The notes under the pieces were generated by a model that saw only the letters and a list, made by a program, of their open reading frames with translations, made no database searches and was not told the DNA's origin. From assembly GCA_007922225.1 (NCBI GenBank), contig ML679966.1, positions 31,975,896 through 32,039,895 on the forward strand: a stretch of DNA of 64,000 nt, given 5' to 3'. Positions 1 through 12,094 of the stretch are shown one piece after another. Numbering within the stretch: the first letter of the stretch is position 1; each line of letters starts with the position of its first letter. Position numbers and translations under genes: made by a program. The DNA is from Emydura subglobosa. Lineage: Eukaryota; Chordata; Testudines; Chelidae.

Positions 1-182
1 CCATCCCATCACCACTGCCTGCTGGCAGGGCTTCTAGGGAACCTCTGACAGACCTAAAGTTGCCCCCTTCCTGACAGAAACCAGGTGTAAGGACAAGTGG
101 CAACACCCTTATGTCTCTTTCAGGGTGAATTAACCCTCCATTATAAGGGTCCATGGTGATATATAGTGATATAAACTATAGA

Positions 183-2385
183 ATGATAGAATCAAAGAAG
201 ATTAGGGTTGGAAGGGACCTCAGGAGGTCATCTAGTCCAACCCCCTGCTCAAAGCAGGAACAACCCAACTAAACCATCCCAGCCAGGGCTTTGTGAAGCC
301 GCACCTAAAAAAACCTCAAAGGATGGAGATTCTACCGCCTCCCTAGGTAACCCATTCCACTGCTTCACCACCCTCCTACTGAAGATTTTCCTAATATCCA
401 ACCTAGACCACTACAACTTGAGACCATTTCTTCTAGTTTTGCCATCTGCCACCACTGAGAACAGCCTAGCTCCATCCTTCTTGGAACCCCCTTTCAAGTA
501 GTTAAAGGCTGCTATCAAATCCCCTCTCATTCTTCTCTTCTGCAGATTAAACAATCCTAGTTCCCTCAGCCTCTCCTCATAAGTCATGTGCTCCAGCCCT
601 CTAATCATTTTTGTTGCTCTCCACTGGACTCTCTCCAATTTGTCCACATCCTTTCTATAGTAGGGGGCTCAAAACAGGACATAATACTCCAAATGTGGCC
701 TCACCAATGCCGAATAGAGGGGAATAATCACTTCCCTTGATCTGCTGGCAATACTCCTAGTAATGAAGCCCAATTTGCCATTAACCTTCTTGGCAACAAG
801 GACACACTGTTGACTCATATCCAGCTTCTCCATTGTACACCCCAGATCCTTTTCTGCCAAACTGCTGCCTAGCCAGTTGGTCCCCAGTCTGTAACAGCAC
901 ATGGGATTCTTCCGTCCTAAGTGCAGGACTCTGCACTTGTCCTTGTTGAATCTCAGATTTCTTTTGGCCCAATCGTCTACTTTAATAAGTGACACTGTAT
1001 CCTATCCCTGCATTCCAGCATATCTACCACTCCCCACAGCTTAGTGTCATCTGCAAACTTGCTGAGGGTGCAATCCATCCCACCCTCCAGATCATTAGTG
1101 AAGATGTTGAACAAAACCGGCCCTCGCACCAACTTCTGGGGCACTGCACTTGTTACTGGCTGCCAAGTAGACATCGAGCTGTTGATCACTACCCATTTAG
1201 CCAAATGATCTAGCCAGCTTTCTATCCATCTCATAGTCCATTCATCCAACCTATACTTCTCTAATTTGCTGATAAGAGTACTGCGGGAGACCATATCAAG
1301 AGCTTTGCTAAAGTCAAGGCATATTATGTTCACCACTTTCCCCACAACCACAGAGCCAGTCATCTCACCATAGAAGGCCATCAGGTTGGTCAGACGTGAC
1401 TTGCTTTTGGTGAATCCATGCTGAATGTTCTCGATCACCTTCTTCTCTTCCATGTGCTTCAAAATTGACTCCTTGAGGACCTGTTTCATGATTTTTCTGG
1501 GGACTGAGGTGAGGCTGACTAGTCTGTAGTTCCCTGGATCCTCTTTCTTCCCTTTTTTGAAGATGGGCACCATATTTGCCTTTTTCCAATCATCTGGGAC
1601 TGCTTCCAATCACTACAAGTTTTCAAAGATAATGGCCAATGGCTATGCAATTACATCTGCCAACTCCCTCGGATGCATTGCATCCGGCCCCATGGACTTG
1701 TGCATGTCCAGCCTTTGTAAATAGTCCTGATACTATTCCTTCAGCACTGAGGGCTGCTCACCATTGTATGCTGCCCAATGCAGTAGTCTGGATGCTGACC
1801 TTGCCTGGAAAGACAGAGGCAAAAAAAGCATTGAGTTCTTCAGCTTTTTCCACATCACCTGTCTCCAGGTTGCCTCCCCCATTCCATAAGGGGCCCACAC
1901 TTTTGCTGATCTTCTTCTTGTTACTAACATACCTGTAGAAATCCTTCCTTTTACCCTCAATGTCCCTTGCTAGCTGCAACTCCAGTTGTGATTTGGCCTT
2001 GCTGATTTCACTCCTGCATACTTGAGCAGTATTTTTATACTCCTTCCTAGTCATCTGACCAAATTTTCACTTCTTGTAAGCTTCCCTTTTGTGTTTAAGC
2101 TCACTGACGACTTCTTTGTTAACGAAGCTGGTTGCCTGCCATATTTGCTATTCTTTCTGCACAACAGAATGGTTTGTTCCTGCACCCTCAGTAAGGTTTC
2201 TTTAAAACACAGCCAGCTCTCTTGGACTCCTTTCCCCCCATATTAGCCTCCCAGGAGATCCTGCCTATCTGCTCCTAAGGGAGTCAAAGTCTGCTTTTCT
2301 GAAGTCCATGGTCAGTATTCTGCTGTTCTCCTTTCTTCCTTTTGTCAGGATCCTGAACTCAACCAGCTCATGGTCACTGCCAGGT
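183..2385 (-). mobile_element. CR1-type LINE, 5'-truncated, 3' half of ORF2 plus 3' end
   Basis: A non-LTR retrotransposon fragment read on the minus strand. The 5' break is near 2,385, in the end of the endonuclease region (minus-strand translation of 2,285-2,380 reads like the [13 protein letters not shown] segment of CR1 ORF2). The RT domain lies at 977-1,609 with FADDTKL as the catalytic box. The C-terminal part with the [20 protein letters not shown] segment lies at 411-647. The 3' end at about 183-200 carries the CR1-type tail that reads as TTCTATCATTCTAT on the minus strand. Several frameshifts separate the open pieces (1,758-2,054; 977-1,609; 669-995; 411-647), so it is inactive. Truncation at the 5' end is normal for CR1. 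Confidence 0.93.
977..1609 (-). pseudogene. CR1 reverse transcriptase fragment
   Basis: Open stretch of 210 residues inside the CR1 copy at 183-2,385. It begins near the RT fingers (DDWKKANMVPIFKKGKKEDP), continues through the palm motif IICLDFSKALDMV, and contains the catalytic FADDTKL near residue 185. The reaction in an intact element would be target-primed reverse transcription of the element's own RNA. The frame is closed on both sides, and neighbouring pieces of ORF2 lie in other frames, so this is a decayed remnant. Confidence 0.9.
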
Positions 2386-2404
2386 TAGCATGTGGATAGC
2401 AGAG

Positions 2405-2895
2405 TCACAAAGTGGCCAGAAGGGACCACTACATCATGTAGTTTGACCTCTTGTATATCACAGGACACCAACACCCCCCACCACCCACACACTAAACTCA
2501 ACAACTGAAATTAAACAAAAGTATTACAGTCCACAGGACACTAGATATTTATGTGTCACAGGCAGAGAATAGGAGAGACTGAGGTGCATCAGTGCCTGAA
2601 GGCCCCACAATGGCATGGAAATGATAAAGTGAGATGTACCCAGATAATCCTGGCACATAACCCAGAATCATATGCTACAGAAAAAGGCAAAATCCCCCTA
2701 AGGTCACTGCCGGTCTGACCTGTGGGAAAATTCCTTCACAACCCCACATATGGTGATCAGTCAGTTGCTGTGTATGTGAACAACAGCCAGGCAGCCAAGC
2801 GCATGAGAGAAAGTTCTAGGTGCCATCTGAGAGCCCTGGGCCTCCTGTCGTATTTCCCCATCTCCAGTCATGGCCATCTCTGATGCTTCAGAGAA
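2405..2895 (-). repeat. CR1-type 3' untranslated tail fragment
   Basis: Contains the phrase gccagaagggaccac...cttgtatatcacagga near 2,410-2,465, also seen at 10,340-10,400 and 63,690-63,745. It continues through a segment (2,690-2,770) with the phrase gaaaattccttcacaacccc, which I associate with the 3' region of reptile CR1 subfamilies. It abuts the CR1 at 183-2,385, so it may be a separate, older insertion that was interrupted. No coding content is visible. Confidence 0.5.
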
Positions 2896-3559
2896 AGGAA
2901 AGTAAAAAAAAAGAAGAAACAACAACAAAACCCAGAATACATGTGTGTGTGTGGCGGGGGGAGAGGAGGGAGAACCTTCCTGAGCCTTTTACATGATCAG
3001 CTGAAACTCTGAAGCAAAATATTTTGGGAACTACATTTTCCCCTATGCAATATTCACATATTTGGGGCAACAAGACACCAAATGATACAGATGCCTGTTT
3101 CATGGAATTGTGTTATAAAGGTCAGTATGGTATTCATTATTATTACATTTGAGTTTAAAAAACAGTAAGGTTTCCAAATCAAATACACAAAGCAGCAAAA
3201 CCTTCATCAAGTACAAATCAACTGCTACTGGATACTAACTGCCAAGGCAGAGGAAAGTGTACTCCCTCTTTACCTGCAGACAAGTGTCCTTGCAAAAAAA
3301 GTAAAGTAAATGAAGTATTTTTTAGATGACCAATGTCTGATCTCTATACTTTTGTGGTCTGTCTTTGGAGAACCCTACTTATGAAATTGTATATTAGAAT
3401 CATCATGACACGTTTATTGTGATCCCCTCTATTTTTCAGAGAAGCTAACCTCAGTTCTTTATGTTTACTCATTTCTAAAGAGTGATCTTTACATTTCAAG
3501 ATGTTGATTCTGGACACTTTGTGATCAGTGTGGATACCAGTGAGACATGGTACGCCCGA
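2896..3559. other. No gene seen
   Basis: AT-rich sequence with a short TG run near 2,941-2,953. I see no recognisable coding or repeat content. Confidence 0.4.
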
Positions 3560-4140
3560 TTTGCAGATCAATAAGGTTTAATGTGCAAGGTTTTCTATAA
3601 ATATACTAGTTAGATACAAAGCCTAAAATTATCTACAATATATCATACTCACTAAGCCTGGAGAGCTAAGCAGTCACTCAGAAGGCTGTATACAGGAACG
3701 GTTTTCTTCAGGGGCCCCGCCACGGAGTCAGTGGATCCTCTGGTCCAACTGCCAGTACCTCCCATGGAGTCAGGTGTTGAGGGAGCGCCCCCCATTGTCT
3801 AAGTGCTGACTACTTATACCATTCCATAAACAACCTTCACCTAATTATATCTCTCATTAGCATATATGCTAATTGCCTACATTGGGTTTCCACCCTTATC
3901 AACATTCCATTCTCACCATAATAATTGGGGTCATCAAAACAACATCTGATGATAGGAGGGGTGGAGTAAAAGTATGCTCCTTGGCAATAAAACAGTGTAC
4001 CCCCAGACGTTCAAGGATAACTTGCTCCCATCACTGTTATCTATGTGCAGCTGCAAACATACAGTATCCATATTTTGTCTTGTTATGTGCCATGCTATGC
4101 AGAAACTAAGACATCTGTAAGGTTATTCAGTCTCTGCCAA
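3560..4140 (-). repeat. LTR-like repeat, probable solo LTR
   Basis: In minus-strand reading there is a TATA-type box (GGTATAAGTAG, about 3,813-3,823). An ATTAAA polyadenylation-type signal follows about 240 bases downstream (near 3,577-3,582). This spacing and the local phrase resemble the LTRs of the provirus at 49,918-60,578 (GGGTATAAGTAC). No flanking internal retroviral sequence is seen. The ends are not defined; assignment rests on signals and composition only. Confidence 0.4.
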
Positions 4141-6589
4141 CTGGAAGATGTCCTGCTACAGAGGTCAGAATAGCCAAGCAAGCAACTGAAGCTATACTAG
4201 GCCTGTAGGACAGTGATCAAGCTACTCAAATTGTAGTGAGCCTCCAACAAAAGGGACAAATTCTTTGAGAGCATTCCTTCAAAATTCTACCTCTAAGAAG
4301 GAGCTGATAGTTTTAAAGACTATTTGCACTTGCACTTTTGTCTCTTACAGACTTACAATTAGGCACTTGAACATGTTTCATATTTTATCCTTGGTTGTGT
4401 TATAGAAGACAACCTTCTTACAGATGCAAAGGACGAGCAATACAAGCTGTAAGCTTTGTCTGATAAATACCTTGGCAATAGGGGCAACTGCTTATGTACG
4501 CTGTGAAGAGGGCATTTTAGTGTTTTGTAAATGTCATGGTTTCTTTACTGTTGGTTTGACTGTTAGCTTTCATATGGTACTATACATATTGGAATATGAT
4601 ATAAACTCAGTGTGAGGTTTAGTTGATGTGCTAAATTCCTGGTGTGGATGTAAAAGACCATCTTTCAAGACAATCTTTATGCCAATAGAAATTGAATACA
4701 TTCACAGTGTTCCCTGAAATGCACTGATGTTGAATTTTTTTTAACCGCAGTTCATGATGCCAGTTGGTAATTTGAACACAGAGTAATGAGCAACAGTGAA
4801 ATTAAAAAAAGCAAAATAAAAGCCAAGCAATTTAAAGAGACCAGTAATTTCCTAATGCACATAATGCAAGAAAATTACTACATTTGTTAAAAATGTTCCA
4901 TCCATTCAAAAAGTAAGAAATGCAGAGCAGTTATCTGCTTCCACATGTTGTAGCCCAGTCAGAGAGCAGTGGGACCTTTTCCAGGAAATTAAAAAGTTTT
5001 GCAGGGCACTGGTGGAGATATTAGTATAATTTTGTGACTGCACAAATAGATACCCAGCAAGGAGTCACTACATTAAATTATGTGGACTGTTAAAATACAT
5101 ACAAAAATGTACACAAGCCAACAGAATAATAACAAAAAATAAAGTGGTGCACATGAGCAGAGAAAACAGAAATACTCTACTTTATATGGGAATCAATTTA
5201 GATGTAAAGGCTAGGTTATGCAACCCTTGATCATACAAGTGAGAATTTACCCACGAGAGAATTCCCAAAGAAGTTAGTGGAATTATTAGTATTTACTAAA
5301 AAGCCAGCAACATGGGTAAGATTTGCACATTCGCGTCCTAAATGTGTGTAATAGAAACCATTAACATAATGGGACCAACATTAAATTCCTTAATACTGGG
5401 GAGAGAAATTCAGTCTAATTGGGTTTTAGTTTGGATATTACTTAGTTACTCTGGCCAAACCCATACATAACATCTAAATACAAGTGTACTAATTTTCAGG
5501 ATTTGTTGGTGCTCAGCACCTCTGAATATCAGACTTCTTATTTAGGTGCCTGTTGCCACTGGAAGGATATTATATGTCCCCCTCTATGCCGACTCCACAG
5601 AGACTGTGAGTCTGTTTCTGCCTTTATGTACACCAGCTGGCTCTTTAGCTCAAGCTGTAGCAACAGCTGCTTTAGCTTTGGAGAGCCTTGGTTTGATCTT
5701 TGGTGTTGGTCAAGATGGTAGCTATCACACCTGGTGTAGTAATCTAGGTTAGCCTTAGTGGAGAATACAAAACACAGATCCAGAGCAGAATCCTAGAGAT
5801 TGACAAAATTGGATGGTGTTTTCTATTCTTGTGCGTAGATTAAGAATGCAGGTTACCACCAGAAAAACAAACATATTTCACCATAATTTCTACATGGCTT
5901 ATGTTATATAAAGTATTATATAGTCTCAGACTTTAAAATGCACAAGTACAATTTGGGGTTGAAATTCTAAATAAGTCAGTGAAATGTGCCTATGTGATTC
6001 TTCAAACAGAAGGGAAAAAATATCTGGTTTATAAAGTGGTAAGTAGGCAGATGTCTCTGAGCAGGCTTCACTACTATTTGAGAGTTATGATGGCAATTAG
6101 AAAATATATGCAATGTGATTTAACGTCTGGCTACCGAGTACTGATGAAGTGTTTATCATTGTAAATGAAATATGTCTCTATATAAATTACAGTAGCTCAC
6201 ACTCATAGACATTTACCATTGTGCATCTGACACATCATTTCAATGACCTCTGAATTTGGAGAATGTATTGTAAGTGGAAAATATAGTGATACCTATAGAT
6301 AAGGTTGGCTACATATTTCCATATATCAATGTATACTTTTACTGGACTGTGCTTACATTGTAATACAAAACACTGCACATATGGAATTTGGTATTTCCCA
6401 AACAGTGCAAGAGTGCTAGAATAGTAATGCTGGAAAAAGACTGGCATGAGTGCCTTATAAATTTATTCTCTATACGCAGGCTCAGCCAAAAGTTATTGGA
6501 TTTGTTGCAAGAACTACTATGTGAAATTCTATGGCCTTTGTAGTTGATTTTTGACTAGGTGATCACAGTGGTCCCCTGGCCAATAGATT
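4141..6589. other. No gene seen
   Basis: AT-rich intergenic DNA. Short open frames occur but none shows a domain, splice context or codon pattern I recognise. Around 5,505-5,555 there is a short phrase (gctcagcacctctgaatatcagac) of the type found in sauropsid miniature DNA elements. Confidence 0.4.
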
Positions 6590-7035
6590 AATAGATTTTT
6601 AAAGCCAGATCATCTTGATTTGATCATCTTGTCTGACCTATTTATACCCCTGCTAGTTTGTTTCACTTATAAACATTTGTGCCTTATTCTAGTTTGGCTT
6701 TATTTGGCTTTGACATCCAGCCATTAGTTCTTGTTATGTCTTTTGCTACTAGATTTAAGAGCCCTTTACCACCTAATGTTTTCTTCCCTGGAGGTATTTG
6801 TACACAGTGGTCAACTCCCCTCTCAATATTTGTTTTGATAAGCAACTTTCCTAATTTTTAAATATTTTTTTAAGTGGACTCCAGTACTCTAATATTAGTT
6901 TCACTAATGTTATATACAGAGGTAAAATCACTTTCCTACTGCTATTCATTACTCCCATTTATAGGTCCAAGGATTGTATTGGTCCTTTTTGCCACAGTAT
7001 TGCACTGGGAGCTCATGTTCAGTTGTTTGTCCATT
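6590..7035 (-). mobile_element. Old CR1-type LINE fragment (3' region)
   Basis: The plus-strand text resembles reversed CR1 3' coding and UTR sequence: ccagccattagttcttgttatg (split here for length: ccagccattag, then ttcttgttatg), ttaagagccctttacc, and gcactgggagctcatgttca near 7,002-7,021. It is heavily mutated. It probably belongs to the same LINE as 7,570-8,520, separated by the palindromic element at 7,036-7,430. Confidence 0.55.
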
Positions 7036-7430
7036 GTGGATATAGCTATACTGCACAAAGAGCCCGGGCTTGGACTTAGCTTTGAGTCCAAGCCCGTCTT
7101 CCATCCACACAAAAATCAATCTGAGTAGGGTAAGCAAGCACGCAGGACCTGGATCCTAGGACCCTACTGAGGAGGGTGGGTCAAAATCTGAGTCCCTCTA
7201 TGACTCAGGGCTAAGCCCTGTCATTTTGCAGTGTGGAAGCATGTGAAGACACAGATCCAAGCTAGGAGATCTGCATAGTGCAATATGGATGTGTTAGCTC
7301 AGCTGTATGACTCAGGACTAGCAATTGTGTACACAGATGTGGATGCTCAAGCATGAGCTTAGAAATTCCAAGTTCACAAGCCCTGGTCCCAAAGATGTGG
7401 GCTTACTGTGCCATGTAAACATCTTTTTCA
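7036..7430. mobile_element. Probable non-autonomous DNA transposon, palindromic
   Basis: This stretch carries mirrored phrases with inverted similarity at its ends (tagctatactgcaca near 7,043-7,056 against tgtgccatgtaaac near 7,407-7,420) and inner inverted words (gggcttggact and agtccaagccc at 7,067-7,093). It interrupts LINE-derived sequence. No transposase is encoded. Boundaries are approximate. Confidence 0.4.
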
Positions 7431-7569
7431 AAGCCACTACTTTCCAGATACAATTCCTCATTCTGTAAATCTGCCATGTGGAACCTCACTATCAACTAAA
7501 TGAATGACAAAATGAAATCAGTTTTGTGTGATAAGACCTATTTTCCATATAATCATGTGAACTGACATT

Positions 7570-8520
7570 AATTATATTCCCATCCTTTAATTCTTTATTG
7601 ATATAATCATATATCAGCTTTTCCATGATTTTGTCCAGGATAGATGTCAGACTAATTGGCCTATAGTTCCTTGGGTCATTTTACTTGCCCTTTTTGAGTT
7701 TTGACATAACATTAAAACTCCTCAAGTATTCCAGAAAAACAATGAGAATCCTGTGGCACCTTAAAGACTAACAAATTTATTTGGGCAGAAACCCACTAAA
7801 GAAAGCTTATGCCCAAATAAATTTGTTAGTCTTTAAGGTGCCACAGGACTCTTGCTATTTTGCTAATAACAGATTAACATGGCTGCCCCTTTAGAACTCA
7901 TCAACATGCAAAGTATTCCAGAGTTTCCCCAATATTACAAGATTTATTAAAAACTATAATCAGCAGGCCACAGATATCCTCAGCCAACCCTTTCGTGAAA
8001 ATTATCACAGCCCACTGATTTAAAAATTTGCATTCTTAATAGATGTTATTTAGCATCCTTCCTAGTTGTTAATGGATTGGAAAGTAGCTAATCATTCTCT
8101 TGTGATAGGAATACATCATCCTGCTCTTTTTCCACACAGAAAGCAGAAATATTTATTGAATGTTTCTGCCTTTTCTGCATCATTATTAGTAATTTGACCA
8201 CCTCTATCTTGTAATGGTCCTATATCATTCCTGATACATAAGCATTTTATTGTTTTCCTTCATCCTGCTCTCCATGATTTTCCCTGATATATTTAGCTTC
8301 CCTACTCAATTTTCTACACTTTTTAGTCCTAATGTTTTGTGGTGTTCTTTCCTGTTAAATAAATGAGACCCTATAAAGCTATTTTGTACCAGAAAGACTT
8401 GATTGGACTTCTTTATACTCAGGTAAGGGGAATATGAGGCAACCTTCATGCTACAACAGATATATATTGCTTTTTTATTTATAATTGTTGCCTTCACTTC
8501 TACACTTAACCAGATGGGAT
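7570..8520 (-). mobile_element. Old LINE (CR1/L3-like) RT-region fragment, interrupted
   Basis: Minus-strand reading of 7,620-7,700 gives the RT segment equivalent to FKKGK..DPRNYRPISLTSI (plus-strand text gtcagactaattggcctata). The stretch 8,040-8,500 resembles the EN-RT linker region of the same LINE class. It is split by the insertion at 7,736-7,910, whose 12-bp target duplication proves the two halves were once adjacent. All frames are closed. Confidence 0.6.
7736..7910. mobile_element. SINE-like or foldback insertion with 47-bp inverted arms
   Basis: About 175 bp flanked by a perfect 12-bp direct repeat, aagtattccaga, at 7,724-7,735 and 7,911-7,922. Inside, 7,741-7,787 and 7,810-7,856 are near-perfect inverted copies (ctgtggcaccttaaagacta and its reverse complement) around a loop of about 22 bases. 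The right arm and following text (ccacaggactcttgctattt ... acatggctgcc) match a sequence I recognise as extremely common in turtle genomes. The element family name is uncertain. Confidence 0.8.
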
Positions 8521-9635
8521 TTTAACCAATGGTTTCATCTATTTATAGCACATATATGATAGTGATATTACCCATGTAATAAATCATGTAACCAGGAAAT
8601 TTCAAGGGATGATTGACTTTCTGCCATCTGTATTCCACTAACTAATCCATCTCTGATAGGACTACATCTTAACTTTCCAAAACAAATTTTCAAGTAGGTG
8701 CCATTTTTATTTTAAAAACCACTGGCCACTGAAATATTTCCTTCTTTCACCCAGCTGTGTATATGAAAAATAGGAGCAATAATGTCCTTTATAACTCTAA
8801 AATTTTAACATAAGTATATTGAAATTAGAATACAAAGAGTATCAGAGATATCCCAGTGGCCATTAGCAAGAATATGTATATGAATAACTTTAGTCACATG
8901 AGTCCCATTAGACATTATGGGACTACAGACCTAAATTAATTTATTCTTAAGTTTTTATTGGTTTGGGGCCCTAAGACAGTAACAGGAAAGGACTAGTCTA
9001 TTTTATACTATTGTATCTAGCCAGGAATACATTTTTTAAAAAAAGTCTTAGTATTGATAGTGCATAAACCAATTTTCCACTGCAGGCAAACTGTGCCTTC
9101 TAAAATGCAGTTAATGACCATTGAGGTATTTTATTCTCTTGTGATACATAAAATTCTGGGAGAAAAAATCAAATGCAGAAATTCATTTTATGGGTAAAAA
9201 TAGTCATGTTCAGTAGAGACACCCAAAAGAGACATCCTTCAATCCACTAGAGAATTTTTATTCTGTTTCCTCTAAAACATTTTAAAGATATTTTTGTAAA
9301 CAAATAACAAACAAAAAAACCCACAAACGTTCTGACATGTTTTGTTGTAAAGGTTTTAATATCACTAATTTGGGATGACTTCCATAACTGACTCATTGCT
9401 TGGCCACTTGTGTAATGTAGCCATTTAAACATGTGGCCACAACATTTTCTTACCACCTTCCATTATCATATAATCTATTCCCACTCTCTAAGTCTGTATC
9501 AGTTCACAGGACTCGACCATGACTTAATGATCACTAAGTGTAGAGCCAATCATTATTCACTCTTCAGAAATACAGTAGTTAATAGTACAGTAATTAATGG
9601 TAGTAAACCTAGGAACTCATTTAATTTACACAGAC
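8521..9635. other. No gene seen
   Basis: AT-rich intergenic DNA with no recognisable domain, RNA gene or clear repeat. Confidence 0.4.
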
Positions 9636-9764
9636 TCAGGCCCAGATTCCTGATAGTGCTTCAGCATATGCTTAACTTTAGGCACATGCTTAATTCCCAT
9701 TGACTACAGTGGGCTACAAACACATGCTTAAGTGCTGCCATGAACTAGGATGCTTTCCTGAATC
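9636..9764. mobile_element. Miniature palindromic DNA element
   Basis: About 130 bp containing atgcttaactttaggcacatg and, in mirror position, cacatgcttaagtgct, centred on cccattgactacagtggg. The ends (cccagattcctga and tttcctgaatca) are imperfect inverted repeats. This layout is typical of short non-autonomous DNA elements in sauropsids. It encodes nothing. Confidence 0.6.
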
Positions 9765-10329
9765 ATCGACTAAAAATGGACTCCTTTTTTTTTCTGCAAA
9801 GGTAATCAGTGCTAATCCACCATTGAAAGAGATGTCTTTAATTTAAAAATATGTATAACATCCAGAAACAAAGCAGCATTTACTTCTTCTCTCTTCATGA
9901 GACAGTGGCCTGTATCCCTGCCTTCTTTATGCCTACCACTTCATCATCCATGTGGTGTCAAGCATATTTCAGGTTCTGATCTTGCAAACACTTGTTGCCT
10001 AGTGCATTTCTTGGGAACATGATCAGTCTCATTTAACTTATTTATTCATAGCTTTTTTTCCCTTTTTTGTTCTGGCAACTCATTTGCTATATTTTACAAT
10101 TTCCTTAAGGGTTGATTCACAAATGATCTTTGTTCTACATAAAAAGACCTAGCAGAGCATCTGGTTTTCTATAACTAGTTCTCTGTACTGTTCATTCAAA
10201 CAAGAAATGAAAACTGGCAAATTAGACTTTACTGTACATTGGAAGGAACATAGACTACGTAACTCTTATATATATTATTGAGAGAGGATTTCTGCTGTAG
10301 TTGATCAGGGAAAATTAAAAATAAAAGAT

Positions 10330-10690
10330 GCATAGATTCGAAAATCAGAAGGGAACATTAAGAATAAGTGGTCTGAACTCCTGTATAACACAGGCCATAG
10401 GACTTCCCCAAGATAATTCCTAGAGCATATCTTTTAGAAATAAAATATCCAATCTTGATTTAAAAATTGTCAGTGATGGAAAATCCACCATGATCCTTGG
10501 TAAATTATTCCAAAAGTTAATTATCCTCACTGTTAAAAGTTAACATCTTACTTTCAGTCTGAATTTATCCCACTTCAACTTCCAGCCATTGGATCATGTT
10601 ATACCCTTCTCTCCTAGACTGAAGAACCTGTTATTAAACATTATTTTCCCATAGCATCACTTTAATTAAATTAGGATCTAGATGTCTTCT
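10330..10690 (-). mobile_element. CR1-type 3' tail fragment
   Basis: Closely similar to 63,684-64,000: both contain tcctgtataacacag-type text, agagcatatcttttagaaa, caccatgatccttggtaaat and ttccagccattggat-type text. Read on the minus strand this is the 3' end of a CR1-related LINE. It has no open frame. Confidence 0.7.
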
Positions 10691-12094
10691 ACTGCTACTA
10701 AAATAATTTGACTTGTAGTTACCTCCCAAATCCCTGCCAGCTCATCGATTTGCATAACTGCAGTATCACCTATAGATATAGTATAGTATTTCCACAAATT
10801 ATGGTACAGATGGTGACAGTGAATTCAGATTTGTAATGTTGTGGTGTTATTTCTGGGAAATACTGTCTCATAAAGTAAATGTAGAATAAATCTGATAATT
10901 ATAGCCAGACACTTGTGGTTCCATGGTAAAGCTCTAAGATGGAATTTTGTCATATGATTTCCATTAATTCCAATAGCAACTGTAGATTAATTGCCCAAAA
11001 CTGTGCTGAATATGCATTGTATATTTAAATTTGTAACAATCTTTGAAGGAAATTTGCAACATCTCTGCTCCAACAATTTCTATTTGTACCACTTAGCTAC
11101 ACTCTGATGCCAATGAATATTTCAAAAAGTATTATATACACTTTTCACTATCAGATTATATAGAATTTTCCAATGAATAAATAAACATGGCTATGAATTA
11201 ATGTTATCATCTTCACTACTATGCACTTGACATAACTGAGGCTGATATTGCTGAAAATATACTAATGTACACATTTCTTTGCTTAATCCATTTATATATT
11301 TTAAGGTAGATTTCTTTAAATTAGTGATAACATACATTCCAGGTCTCTGATTATTCATGTCTGCTAAGCAAGTATTCATTCAATTTCAGAATATCATGTC
11401 AGCTTAACTAAGTTTTTGTCATACTCAGGTTAGTTTTTGGCATCACAGTTTATGCAGATTACCTGGAATTTTTTCATAGATTTATCTACTCTTGAAGGCT
11501 AGAGTTACGTCAGTTTTTTCAGGTTTAGTTTTGGAAAGCCTCTGAGATTAACATTAGGAAATGAAATGGTGTAATAAAAACTAATGCTGAGATGGGCAGA
11601 TTGAGCAAAGTAGCTGAAGTTATTAAAACTGACAGGAACTAGGTTTCTAAATGTAACTCTTTAATATGGTTTCCCTTATACTTAATGATCTCGCTGAGAT
11701 ATTTCATTGCAATGATATGCAGAGACAACACTACTTCAGCAGTTCCTGGAAAACTTGGAAGGGTGCCATATCGTCCTATTTTTAATATTGTAATCATAAT
11801 GTAATCATAGCATATATGTATTACTCTGGATCTTGTTTTTGGTTTGGAATTTCAGAAATAAAGATTACAACCTTTCCGTGGGCTGTCAGTTACTTCCTTC
11901 AGGCTTCACTATTCCTCTAATTATGGTTAATCATTATTTATTAATAATCATTTAAATAGTGCTGTAAATGTACAAATAATTTTATGAACATAGAGTTCTA
12001 TTCTCCTCTGTATCCAGTCTCTACTCCTTGATGTTATTCAAGCATGTCACCAGAATGAGTTAGGGCATTTTAGCAGCTGCTTTATATTGCTCCA
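10691..12094. other. No gene seen
   Basis: AT-rich intergenic DNA with only short, unsupported frames. Confidence 0.4.
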
